Shown in pieces: positions 15,221-22,440 of a stretch of DNA of 33,458 bases. Numbering within the stretch: position 1 is the first letter of the stretch; each line of letters opens with the position of its first letter. A program made the translations under genes and the position numbers. This DNA comes from Cellulomonas sp. IC4_254 (GTDB lineage Bacteria; Actinomycetota; Actinomycetes; Actinomycetales; Cellulomonadaceae), in NCBI RefSeq assembly GCF_011603975.1, contig NZ_JAANNB010000017.1, forward strand, positions 1 through 33,458. Reading direction: 5' to 3'. The notes beneath the pieces were generated by a model, which was not told the DNA's origin, searched no databases, and saw only the letters and a list, made by a program, of their open reading frames with translations.

Positions 15221-16053
15221 CGGCCGCCCCAGCGGGCCCGGATCGCTCGCCGTGCCGTCCGCACGACCAGCCCGAGCACCCACACCGAGCCGGCGACGGT
15301 GGCCGCGTCCACCCCGCGCCGGGTGGCGTTGCGGCGGCCGCGGAACTCGCGCATCGGCCAGCCGACCTCGGCGGCGTGCTTGCGGAGCCGGCCGTCCGGG
15401 TTGATCGCGCACGGGAAGCCGACCTCGGACAGGATCGGCACGTCGTTGGTGGAGTCGCCGTAGGCGAACGACCGCTCCAGGTCCAGGCCCTCGCGCTCGG
15501 CCAGCGCCCGGACCGCCTCGGCCTTCGCGCGGCCGTGCAGCAGGTCCCCGACCAGGCGGCCCGTGTAGAAGCCGTCCTTGTGCTCGGCGATCGTGCCGAG
15601 GGCGCCGGTGGCGCCGAGCCGCCGGGCGATGATGTCGGCGATCTCGACCGGCGTGGCCGTCACCAGCCAGACCTCGTGCCCGGCGCGCAGGTGCTGGTCG
15701 AGCAGGCGCTGCGTGCCGGGGAAGATCCGCAGGGACAGGACCTCGTCGTAGATGTCCTCGGCGATCGCGACGACCTCGGCGACCGAGCGCCCGTGCATGA
15801 TCTCGAGCGCGCGCTGGCGGACCTCGTCGATCTGCTGCCGGTTCTCGCCGAACGTCAGGTAGCGGATCTGGTGCACCGCGAACCGGACGATGTCCGAGCG
15901 CTTGAAGAAGTCCCGGCGGTACAGGCCGACCGCGAGGTGGAACGAGCTCGCGCCGCGGATGATCGTGTTGTCCACGTCGAAGAACGCGGCCACGCGCCCC
16001 GTCGGCGCCGTGGGCACGGGCGCGCCGGTCGGGGGCTCGGTGGGCTCGGGCAC
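15217..16053 (-). CDS. HAD-IB family phosphatase (SerB-like)
   Basis: HAD superfamily hydrolase of 278 aa. Motif I is FFDVDNT with the nucleophile D26 and acid/base D28; motif II is VTATP (T132); the motif III lysine is K177 (GRAKAEA); motif IV is AYGDSTND with D200 and D204 for Mg2+. A helical cap lies between motifs I and II as in subfamily IB, related to phosphoserine phosphatase. A weakly hydrophobic stretch near residues 252-265 is followed by a basic C-terminus. GTG 16053 has no Shine-Dalgarno sequence but a TACAGT hexamer ends 6 bases upstream, so the mRNA is probably leaderless. Substrate unknown. Confidence 0.9.
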   Translation of the reverse strand: MPEPTEPPTGAPVPTAPTGRVAAFFDVDNTIIRGASSFHLAVGLYRRDFFKRSDIVRFAVHQIRYLTFGENRQQIDEVRQRALEIMHGRSVAEVVAIAEDIYDEVLSLRIFPGTQRLLDQHLRAGHEVWLVTATPVEIADIIARRLGATGALGTIAEHKDGFYTGRLVGDLLHGRAKAEAVRALAEREGLDLERSFAYGDSTNDVPILSEVGFPCAINPDGRLRKHAAEVGWPMREFRGRRNATRRGVDAATVAGSVWVLGLVVRTARRAIRARWGGR

Positions 16054-16059
16054 GCCGCC

Positions 16060-16065
16060 ACTGTA
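16060..16065 (-). promoter_or_regulatory. -10 hexamer of the HAD phosphatase gene (leaderless)
   Basis: TACAGT on the minus strand, six bases before GTG 16053. It lies only ten bases from the opposing -10 of the glutaredoxin gene. Confidence 0.6.
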
Positions 16066-16075
16066 GTCATCGACC

Positions 16076-16081
16076 TACGCT
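16076..16081 (+). promoter_or_regulatory. -10 hexamer of the glutaredoxin-like gene (leaderless)
   Basis: TACGCT, six bases before GTG 16088. No Shine-Dalgarno sequence is possible in the six intervening bases. Confidence 0.65.
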
Positions 16082-16087
16082 CGTGCC

Positions 16088-16378
16088 GTGCCGACCCCGC
16101 CAGCCGAGACCCCGCCCCGCGTCGTCCTCTACTCCCGCGCGGGCTGCCACCTGTGCGACGCCGCGCGCGACCTGGTCGCGTCCGTCGCCGCCGAGCACGG
16201 CGAGCGCTGGGTCGAGGTGGACGTCGACGCCGACGGCACGGCGCGCGACGGGCGGTCGCTCGCGGCGGCGTACGGCGAGCTGCTCCCCGTCGTGGAGGTG
16301 GACGGCGTGCGCGTCGGCTACTGGCAGATCGACCCCTACCGGCTCGTCGACGCCCTGAGGGGGGCCCCGCAGGCCTAG
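16088..16378 (+). CDS. Glutaredoxin-like thiol-disulfide protein
   Basis: Small thioredoxin-fold protein of 96 aa with the active-site C20-H-L-C23 after the first beta strand (VVLYSRAGCHLC), and ELLPVVEVDG providing the cis-proline loop. This is the DUF836/glutaredoxin-like type often encoded beside rex in actinobacteria. Likely reduces disulfides in the cytosol. GTG 16088 is preceded six bases upstream by TACGCT, so the message is probably leaderless. The stop codon TAG forms the first three bases of the predicted -10 of rex. Confidence 0.9.
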   Translation: MPTPPAETPPRVVLYSRAGCHLCDAARDLVASVAAEHGERWVEVDVDADGTARDGRSLAAAYGELLPVVEVDGVRVGYWQIDPYRLVDALRGAPQA

Positions 16379-16381
16379 GCT
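16376..16381 (+). promoter_or_regulatory. -10 hexamer of rex (leaderless), overlapping the upstream stop codon
   Basis: TAGGCT ends six bases before GTG 16388. Its TAG is also the stop codon of the glutaredoxin-like gene. Confidence 0.55.
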
Positions 16382-16387
16382 GTCGCC

Positions 16388-17086
16388 GTGCGAGCCCTGC
16401 CGCCGACCACCGTCGCCCGCCTGCCGGGATACCTGCGCTCCCTCGGCGGTCTCGCCTCGGAGGGCGTGACCACCACGTCGTCCGACCAGCTCGCCGAGCT
16501 CGTCGGCGCGTCCCCCGCGCAGCTGCGCAAGGACCTGTCGTACCTGGGCGCGGGCGGCCGGCGCGGCGTCGGGTACGAGGTGGACCACCTGCGGCGGCAG
16601 ATCGCCCAGGCCCTCGGCATGACCGAGGAGCGCCGGGTCGTCATCGTCGGCATCGGCAACCTCGGGCACGCCCTCGCCACCTACTCGGGGTTCGCGGACC
16701 GCGGGTTCGTGCTCGTGGGCCTGTTCGACACCGACCCCGCCCTGGTCGGCACCGAGGTCGGCGGGCACGTCGTGCAGCACGTCGACGGCCTCGAGCGCGT
16801 GGTCGAGCAGCAGGAGGCCAGCGTGGCGATCGTCGCGACGCCGGCGTCCGCCGCGCAGCCCACCACCGACCGGCTCGTCGCGGCGGGCGTGACCGGGGTG
16901 CTGAACTTCGCGCCCCGCACGGTCCGGGTGCCCGACGGTGTGGACGTCCGCGAGGTCGACCTCGGGTCCGAGCTGCAGATCCTGGGCTTCCACGCGCGCC
17001 AGCGCTCGGGGGCGGCGGCCGAGCCGACCCCGGCGCGGACCCCGGAGCCCGAGCCGCAGCCCGAGCCGGTCCCCGCCGCCGACTGA
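16388..17086 (+). CDS. rex: Redox-sensing transcriptional repressor Rex
   Basis: NADH/NAD+-sensing repressor of respiratory genes, 232 aa. Residues 8-60 form the winged helix (LPGYLRSLGG; LVGASPAQLRKDLSYLG), then the Rossmann domain with VGIGNLGHAL at 87-96 and FDTDP at 113-117, and the C-terminal swapped helix. The last 30 or so residues are an extra Glu-Pro-rich tail not needed for the fold. GTG 16388 follows a TAGGCT hexamer by six bases. In many actinobacteria rex is followed by hemA and other heme genes; here it is followed by a terminator and a converging yceI, while the cytochrome c maturation operon lies about 1.5 kb on. No TTGTG-N8-CACAA Rex site was seen in the intergenic regions. 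Confidence 0.95.
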   Translation: MRALPPTTVARLPGYLRSLGGLASEGVTTTSSDQLAELVGASPAQLRKDLSYLGAGGRRGVGYEVDHLRRQIAQALGMTEERRVVIVGIGNLGHALATYSGFADRGFVLVGLFDTDPALVGTEVGGHVVQHVDGLERVVEQQEASVAIVATPASAAQPTTDRLVAAGVTGVLNFAPRTVRVPDGVDVREVDLGSELQILGFHARQRSGAAAEPTPARTPEPEPQPEPVPAAD

Positions 17087-17112
17087 CCCGCCCCGCGGCG
17101 GCTGGCCCCGGA

Positions 17113-17174
17113 CGCACGAGAGGGCCCGGTCGACCGCGGCAGGGGGTGCGCGGTCGACCGGGCCCTCACGTGCG
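17113..17174. terminator. Long bidirectional terminator between rex and yceI
   Basis: A perfect 19-bp stem (17120-17138 with 17149-17167) is extended outward, past one A-A mismatch, by six more pairs (17113-17118 with 17169-17174). The loop has 10 bases. It lies between converging stops. Confidence 0.8.
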
Positions 17175-17230
17175 CCGCCCCCGGCGTGCGCGGCAGGCGC
17201 GCGCCGGGGGCGGCGGGGTCGTGCGGAGGC

Positions 17231-17788
17231 TCAGGCCTGCTTGATGGCCGAGACCTCGAGGTTGATGACGACCTTGTCGGACACCAGGACGCCGCCGGCC
17301 TCGAGGGCCGCGTTCCAGGTGATGCCGAACTCCTTGCGGGAGATGGTCACCGAGGCGGAGAAGCCCGCGCGCTGGTTGCCGAACGGGTCGGTGGCCGCGC
17401 CGCCGAACTCGGTGGCGAGCTCGACCGTCTTGGTCACGCCGTTGATGGTGAGCTCGCCGGTCACGACGTAGTCCTCGCCGTCCGCGGCGACCGAGGTCGA
17501 GGCGAAGGTCCACTCGCCGAACTTCTCCAGGTCGAAGAAGTCGGTCGAGCCCTTGAGGTGGCCGTCGCGGTTCGCGTCGCCGGTGGCGATGGTCGACGGG
17601 TCGAGCGAGGCGGTCACGCCGGAGAGCGTGAGGTCCTCGGCGACGGTGATGGTGCCGGAGGTCACCGCGACGGTGCCGCGGACCTTGGAGATGCCCGCGT
17701 GGCGGACGGTGAAGGACGCCTCGGTGTGCGAGGGGTCGATCGCCCAGGTGCCGGCGGTGAGGGCGGTGGGGAGCGTCGTGGTCGACAT
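17231..17788 (-). CDS. YceI family protein
   Basis: Lipocalin-like beta-barrel of 185 aa that in this family binds a polyisoprenoid or similar amphipathic ligand. Visible motifs include GTWAIDPSHTEASFTVRHAG at 13-32, FFDLEKFGEWTF in the middle and ELTINGVTKTVEL before the last strands. There is no signal peptide, so it is probably cytosolic, unlike the periplasmic E. coli YceI. ATG 17788 has GGAGG six bases upstream. It diverges from a marR-type gene, with two overlapping GTTGA/TCAAC operators between them, so it is likely repressed by that regulator. Confidence 0.95.
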   Translation of the reverse strand: MSTTTLPTALTAGTWAIDPSHTEASFTVRHAGISKVRGTVAVTSGTITVAEDLTLSGVTASLDPSTIATGDANRDGHLKGSTDFFDLEKFGEWTFASTSVAADGEDYVVTGELTINGVTKTVELATEFGGAATDPFGNQRAGFSASVTISRKEFGITWNAALEAGGVLVSDKVVINLEVSAIKQA

Positions 17789-17810
17789 GGGTGCCTCCTG
17801 CGAAGTATTG

Positions 17811-17837
17811 GTTGAAGCATCAACTGCGGTTAGTTGA
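17811..17837. promoter_or_regulatory. Double MarR-type operator between yceI and marR
   Basis: Three alternating half-sites: GTTGA (17811-17815), TCAAC (17820-17824) and GTTGA (17833-17837). The first pair has a 4-base spacer as at 3047-3060; the second pair forms TCAACT-N6-AGTTGA (17820-17837). The array sits upstream of both divergent starts in an unusually AT-rich patch. Confidence 0.75.
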
Positions 17838-17846
17838 GATTTCTAC

Positions 17847-17852
17847 TACAGT
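17847..17852 (+). promoter_or_regulatory. -10 hexamer of the marR-type gene
   Basis: TACAGT lies 10 bases right of the operator array, so the array would cover the -35 region. The leader would be about 66 bases with GGAGGAGG before ATG 17925. The -35 itself is weak. Confidence 0.5.
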
Positions 17853-17924
17853 GGGGCTCGCTGCGCAAGGGCTGTGGGACGATCGGGCGGCGACGTCACG
17901 CAGGGGCGCGGGAGGAGGACGGCG

Positions 17925-18470
17925 ATGAGCACCACGACCACCGGCACGACCAGGGCGGATGCACCGCGGTCGCACGACGACGTCCGCTGGCTCACGGCGG
18001 ACGAGCAGCGCGCCTGGCGCGCCTACCGCGACGGCACGGCCCGGCTGCTCGACGTGCTCGCCCACGAGCTCGAGCAGGACTCCGGGCTGTCCCTCGGCGA
18101 GTACGAGGTGCTGGTCCGGCTGTCCGAGGCCCCGCAGCGCACGCTCCGGATGTCGGAGCTCGCCGGGGAGCTCGCGCACTCCCGCAGCCGCCTCACGCAC
18201 ACCGTCCGCCGCATGGAGGCCGCCGGCCTGGTCGAGCGCGCGCCCTGCCTCGAGGACGCCCGCGGTGTGAACTGCACCATGACGGAGACCGGCTGGCGTC
18301 GCCTGGTCGACGCCGCGCCCGCGCACGTCGAGTCCGTGCGCGCGCACCTCGTCGACGTGCTCTCGCCGGTCCAGATGCAGGCCCTGGGCGACGCTATGGC
18401 CGCCGTCGGCGCCGCGCTGCAGGCCGGCTGCGCCCAGGTCGAGGCCGACGCGGCGGCCGCCGGGGGCTGA
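17925..18470 (+). CDS. MarR-family transcriptional regulator
   Basis: Winged-helix repressor of 181 aa. The DNA-binding domain covers about residues 55-120: LSLGEYEVLVRL, RMSELAGELAHSRSRLTHTV (recognition helix) and a wing containing EDARG. Flanking helices dimerise. Two cysteines, C108 and C117, flank the wing, and a third lies near the C-terminus, so redox sensing is possible but unproven. ATG 17925 is chosen for GGAGGAGG at 17911-17918; an in-frame ATG at 17874 lacks such a site. It probably represses itself, yceI and, from the matching box, the LLM operon at 3109. Confidence 0.93.
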   Translation: MSTTTTGTTRADAPRSHDDVRWLTADEQRAWRAYRDGTARLLDVLAHELEQDSGLSLGEYEVLVRLSEAPQRTLRMSELAGELAHSRSRLTHTVRRMEAAGLVERAPCLEDARGVNCTMTETGWRRLVDAAPAHVESVRAHLVDVLSPVQMQALGDAMAAVGAALQAGCAQVEADAAAAGG

Positions 18471-18472
18471 TC

Positions 18473-18502
18473 CGGACCCGCCCCGCGCCCCCGCGCGGTC
18501 CG
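18473..18502 (+). terminator. Possible terminator after marR
   Basis: CGGACC (18473-18478) pairs with GGTCCG (18497-18502) around a GC-rich 18-base loop that can itself pair partly. Weak; no U-run. Confidence 0.3.
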
Positions 18503-18533
18503 ACCACCCAGCCGGGTTTGCGAGACTGACCCC

Positions 18534-19190
18534 ATGGTCGCCACCACCATCCACCTCATGCGGCACGGCGAGGTGCACAACCCCGAGGGCGTGCTCTACG
18601 GACGGCTCGACGGGTACCACCTGTCCGAGCGGGGCCGGGAGATGGCCGAACGCGTCGCCGCGCACCTCGCCGGACGCCTCGACGGGCCGCGCCGCGACGT
18701 CACCGCGCTGTTCGCGTCGCCGCTGACGCGCGCGCAGGAGACCGTCGCCCCGATCGCCGCGGCACTGGACCTGCCCGTCACCACCGACGAGCGGCTGCTC
18801 GAGGCCGAGAACCGGTTCCAGGGCCTGACGTTCGGCGTCGGCGACGGCTCGCTGCGGCACCCGCGGCACTGGCCGCTGCTGGTGAACCCGTTCCGGCCGT
18901 CCTGGGGCGAGCCGTACCGGCAGCAGGCCGGGCGGATGCTCGCGGTCGTCGACGCCGCGCGCGAGGCCGCCCGCGGGCACGAGGCCGTGCTGGTCAGCCA
19001 CCAGCTGCCCATCTGGGTCACCCGGCTCGCGCTGGAGGACCGCCGGCTGTGGCACGACCCGCGCCGCCGGCAGTGCTCGCTCGCGTCGCTGACCTCCCTG
19101 ACCTACGAGGACGACCGCCTGGTGCGCATCGGCTACACCGAGCCCGCGGCCGACCTGCTGCCCGGCGCCTCGGCCGTGGCGGGCGCGTGA
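18534..19190 (+). CDS. Histidine phosphatase (phosphoglycerate mutase-like)
   Basis: Phosphohistidine-forming phosphatase or mutase of 218 aa. The catalytic motif is LMRHGE with R10 and H11; R66 (SPLTRAQET), the acidic E90/E92 region and the second histidine H156 (VLVSHQLPIW) complete the active site. It is the first gene of the cytochrome c maturation operon, a placement seen in other actinobacteria, but a direct role there is not known. ATG 18534 has no Shine-Dalgarno sequence; GAGACT ends six bases upstream, a weaker leaderless candidate. Its stop overlaps the next start by four bases. Confidence 0.92.
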   Translation: MVATTIHLMRHGEVHNPEGVLYGRLDGYHLSERGREMAERVAAHLAGRLDGPRRDVTALFASPLTRAQETVAPIAAALDLPVTTDERLLEAENRFQGLTFGVGDGSLRHPRHWPLLVNPFRPSWGEPYRQQAGRMLAVVDAAREAARGHEAVLVSHQLPIWVTRLALEDRRLWHDPRRRQCSLASLTSLTYEDDRLVRIGYTEPAADLLPGASAVAGA

Positions 19191-19813
19191 CCACCCGGGG
19201 CGGCGCCCGGTCGCGGGCCCGGCGCGCCGCGGCGGCCGCCGTCGCGCTCGGCGCCGCGCTCGCGCTCGCCGCGTGCTCCTCCGGCGGCGGCTCCGGCTCG
19301 GACACCGACGTCGCCGACCAGGGCTACGTGTCCGGTGACGGCTCGTTCACGCAGTGGGCGGTCGCGGACCGGCAGGGCCCGGTCGAGGTGGCCGGCTCCG
19401 ACTACGCCGGGGACGCCGTCGACATCGCCGACTGGCGCGGCGACGTCGTCGTGCTGAACACCTGGTACGCGGCGTGCCCGCCGTGCCGGGAGGAGGCGCC
19501 GGACCTCGTCGACATCGCGAACGAGTACGCGGACGCCGGCGTGCACCTGCTCGGCATCAACGGCGTCGACGACGCCGGGGCGGCCGAGCCGTTCCAGACG
19601 ACCTTCGACGTGCCGTACCCGAGCATCGACGACCGCGACAAGCAGGCCATCGCCGCGCTGCAGGGCATCGTGCCGATCCAGGCGACCCCGACGACGGTCG
19701 TGCTCGACCGGGACGGCAAGGTCGCCGCGCGGATCGTCGGGCTCGCCGAGGGCTCCACGCTGCGCGCGCTGATCGACGAGGTGCTCGCCGAGGACGGCGG
19801 GGGCTCCGCGTGA
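19187..19813 (+). CDS. resA: TlpA/ResA-type thiol-disulfide lipoprotein
   Basis: Membrane-anchored extracytoplasmic thioredoxin of 208 aa that reduces the haem-binding CxxCH cysteines of apocytochrome c. Arg-rich N-terminus, hydrophobic segment and lipobox L-A-A-C30 followed by a Ser/Gly linker mark a lipoprotein. The AhpC/TSA-like domain carries C97-P-P-C100 in TWYAACPPCREEAP and the cis-proline region IQATPTTVVLDRDG. GTG 19187 overlaps the preceding stop. It receives electrons from CcdA, the next gene, whose ATG overlaps this stop by one base. Confidence 0.94.
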   Translation: MTTRGGARSRARRAAAAAVALGAALALAACSSGGGSGSDTDVADQGYVSGDGSFTQWAVADRQGPVEVAGSDYAGDAVDIADWRGDVVVLNTWYAACPPCREEAPDLVDIANEYADAGVHLLGINGVDDAGAAEPFQTTFDVPYPSIDDRDKQAIAALQGIVPIQATPTTVVLDRDGKVAARIVGLAEGSTLRALIDEVLAEDGGGSA

Positions 19814-20718
19814 TGCTCGCCGACGTCGGGGACTCGTTCGCTCACGCGGCCGCGTCGGGCTCGCTGCTCGCGGCCGTCCCGGTGGCGCTGCTCGCCGGGC
19901 TGGTGTCGTTCGCGTCGCCGTGCGTGCTGCCGCTCGTCCCCGCCTACGTCGGCTACCTCGGCGGCATGTCCGCCGCCACCGCGCCGGGGAACGCCCGCGC
20001 GCCGCGGGTGCGGGCCGCCGCGACGGGCGGGACGACGCTCGACCTCGCCGGCGCGCTCCCCGCCCAGCCCGCGCTGACCCGGCCCGCCGCGGCGGACGAC
20101 GCCCAGGGCGCCCCGGCCCCCGCGGCGCCGTCCCGCGGGCGGCTCGTGCTCGGCGTCCTGCTGTTCGTCGCCGGGTTCACCGCGGTGTTCCTGGCGTACG
20201 GCTCCCTCGCCGGGTCGCTCGGGTCCTTCCTGCTGCGCTGGCAGGACCCCGTGTCGCGCGTGCTCGGCCTCGGCGTGATCGTCATGGGCCTCGCGTTCCT
20301 CGGGCTCGTCCCGTTCCTCGAGCGGGACAACCGGCGGGTCCTCGCGCCGCGTGCCGGCCTCTGGGGCGCGCCCGTGCTCGGCGTGACCTTCGGCATCGGC
20401 TGGACGCCGTGCATCGGCCCGACCCTCGCGGCGATCCTCCTGCTGTCCCTCGACGGCGGCTCGGCTGGCCGCGGCGCGCTGCTCGCCCTCGCGTTCTGCG
20501 TCGGCCTCGGCCTGCCGTTCGTGCTCGTCGCCCTCGGTCTCCAGCGCAGCCGGCGGGCCCTCGACTGGCTCGCGGCGCACCGGCTCGCGGTCATGCGCGT
20601 CGGCGGCGGCCTCCTGCTCCTGCTCGGTGTCGCGCTGGTCACCGGCCTCTGGTCCGCGTGGGCGGGCTGGCTCCAGGGCCTGCTCACCGGCGCCGAGCCC
20701 TTCGTCCCGGCGGTGTGA
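19813..20718 (+). CDS. ccdA: CcdA-type cytochrome c biogenesis transmembrane protein
   Basis: Polytopic membrane protein of 301 aa that carries electrons from cytosolic thioredoxin to ResA. The two redox cysteines are C37 in SFASPCVLPLVPAY and C200 in GIGWTPCIGPTLAAIL, at the expected positions of the two homologous halves. An Ala/Pro-rich hydrophilic insert of about 50 residues (55-107) separates the first and second membrane spans and is longer than in Bacillus CcdA. ATG 19813 overlaps the upstream stop by one base; a GTG immediately before is an alternative. Confidence 0.95.
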   Translation: MLADVGDSFAHAAASGSLLAAVPVALLAGLVSFASPCVLPLVPAYVGYLGGMSAATAPGNARAPRVRAAATGGTTLDLAGALPAQPALTRPAAADDAQGAPAPAAPSRGRLVLGVLLFVAGFTAVFLAYGSLAGSLGSFLLRWQDPVSRVLGLGVIVMGLAFLGLVPFLERDNRRVLAPRAGLWGAPVLGVTFGIGWTPCIGPTLAAILLLSLDGGSAGRGALLALAFCVGLGLPFVLVALGLQRSRRALDWLAAHRLAVMRVGGGLLLLLGVALVTGLWSAWAGWLQGLLTGAEPFVPAV

Positions 20719-20719
20719 G

Positions 20720-22435
20720 ATGACGCGCGACCCCCAGACCACCGAGCCCTCGCCCCGCGGGTACACCCCCGAGGGGCTCGAGGACGCGTTCAGCGCCGGG
20801 CAGCAGCCCCCCGCAGGCGGCTCCGGCACCCCCGGGAGCGCCGGCGGCGCACCCCAGCTGCCGTCGCTCGGCGTCGTCGGCTGGCTGCGCTGGGCGTGGC
20901 GGCAGCTCACCTCCATGCGCGTCGCCCTGCTGCTGCTCATGCTGCTCGCCGTCGCGGCCGTCCCCGGCACGGTGTTCCCGCAGCGCGCGCAGGACCCCGA
21001 CAAGGTCGCCACGTACCTGTCCGACCACCCCGACCTCGGGCCGCTGCTCGACCGGCTCGGGTTCTTCGGCGTGTACTCGTCCGTCTGGTTCTCGGCGATC
21101 TACCTGCTGCTGTTCGTGTCGCTCGTGGGCTGCATCCTGCCGCGCAGCCGCACCCACCTGCGAGCCATGCGCGGGCGCCCGCCGCGCGCCCCGCGCCGGT
21201 TCGACCGGTTCCCGGCCCAGGCGTCCGCCGAGCTCGACGGCACCCCCGAGGAGGTCGCCGAGCGCGCCGCCGCCGCCCTGGGCGGGCCGCGCTGGTGGCG
21301 CCGGTTCCGGGTCGACGTCCGCGACGAGGGCGGCGGCGTCCGGAGCGTCGCCGCCGAGCGCGGCTACCTGCGCGAGACCGGCAACCTCGTGTTCCACCTG
21401 GCGCTCGTCGGCCTGCTCGTGTCCGTCGCGACCGGCCAGCTGCTGCACTACCGCGGCCAGGCGATCATCGTCGAGGGCCGCGCGTTCGCGAACACCCAGA
21501 GCGACTACGACACCTTCGAGGCCGGCTCCGGGTTCAGCGCGTCGTCGCTGGAGCCGTTCTCGATGCGGCTCGACTCCTTCGACTCGTCCTTCGACCCCGA
21601 CACCCTGCAGTCCCGCGACTTCACCGCGCACGTGACGATCACCGAGCCGGGGTCCGAGGGCGTCCAGGAGCGGATCAAGGTCAACCACCCGCTCGACGTC
21701 GCCGGCGCCAAGGTCTACCTGCAGGGCAACGGCTACGCCCCCCAGGTCACCGTCCGCGACCCCGAGGGCACCGTGACGTACTCGGGTGCGGTGCCGTTCC
21801 TGCCGCAGGACACCGTCTACACCTCGCAGGGCGTCATCAAGGTGCCCGACGTCACCTCCGGCCCGCAGATCGGCCTGCAGGGCGTGCTGCTGCCGACCGC
21901 CCAGCAGGTCGCCGACGGCATCTACCGGTCCGTGGACCCGCAGCCCACCGACCCGCTGCTCGCCCTCGCGGTGTGGACCGGCGACCTCGGCCTGGACGAC
22001 GGCATCCCGCAGAACGTCTACCAGCTCGACGAGACCGGCCTCACCCAGGCGGTCGACGACGACGGGCTGCCCGTCACGCTCTACCTGCGCCCCGGCGAGA
22101 CCGTGGACCTGCCGGACGGGCTCGGCACGCTGACCTTCGACGCGCTGCCGCGGTTCGTCGCCCTGGACCTGCGGCACGACCCGTCGCTGGCGTGGGTGCT
22201 GACGTTCGCGCTGCTGGCGTTCGCGGGCCTGGCGACGTCGCTGTTCGTGCCGCGCCGGCGGGTGTGGCTGCGCCTGCGCCCGGGGGACGAAGGTCCCGGG
22301 TCAGGCCGTACAGTGGTCACCGCCGCCGCGCTGGCGCGCGGCGACGACGTGGGCCTGCAGGCGGAGCTCGACCGGGCGATGGACCGGCTCCGCGGAGCGG
22401 ACGTCGACGGGCCCACCGGCCGGACCGGAAGGTAG
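20720..22435 (+). CDS. resB: ResB-type System II cytochrome c synthetase subunit
   Basis: Membrane protein of 571 aa that with CcsB forms the haem-delivering cytochrome c synthetase. A 55-residue Pro/Gly-rich cytosolic N-terminus leads to WAWRQLTSMRVALLLLMLLA (first span) and PGTVFPQR; further spans lie near residues 120-135, 225-240 and 490-510. The large loop between the third and fourth spans is extracytoplasmic. ATG 20720 follows the ccdA stop after one base. The last 60 residues are a polar cytosolic tail. A TACAGT hexamer inside this tail (22309-22314) may be an internal promoter for ccsB. Confidence 0.95.
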   Translation: MTRDPQTTEPSPRGYTPEGLEDAFSAGQQPPAGGSGTPGSAGGAPQLPSLGVVGWLRWAWRQLTSMRVALLLLMLLAVAAVPGTVFPQRAQDPDKVATYLSDHPDLGPLLDRLGFFGVYSSVWFSAIYLLLFVSLVGCILPRSRTHLRAMRGRPPRAPRRFDRFPAQASAELDGTPEEVAERAAAALGGPRWWRRFRVDVRDEGGGVRSVAAERGYLRETGNLVFHLALVGLLVSVATGQLLHYRGQAIIVEGRAFANTQSDYDTFEAGSGFSASSLEPFSMRLDSFDSSFDPDTLQSRDFTAHVTITEPGSEGVQERIKVNHPLDVAGAKVYLQGNGYAPQVTVRDPEGTVTYSGAVPFLPQDTVYTSQGVIKVPDVTSGPQIGLQGVLLPTAQQVADGIYRSVDPQPTDPLLALAVWTGDLGLDDGIPQNVYQLDETGLTQAVDDDGLPVTLYLRPGETVDLPDGLGTLTFDALPRFVALDLRHDPSLAWVLTFALLAFAGLATSLFVPRRRVWLRLRPGDEGPGSGRTVVTAAALARGDDVGLQAELDRAMDRLRGADVDGPTGRTGR

Positions 22436-22440
22436 ACGAC

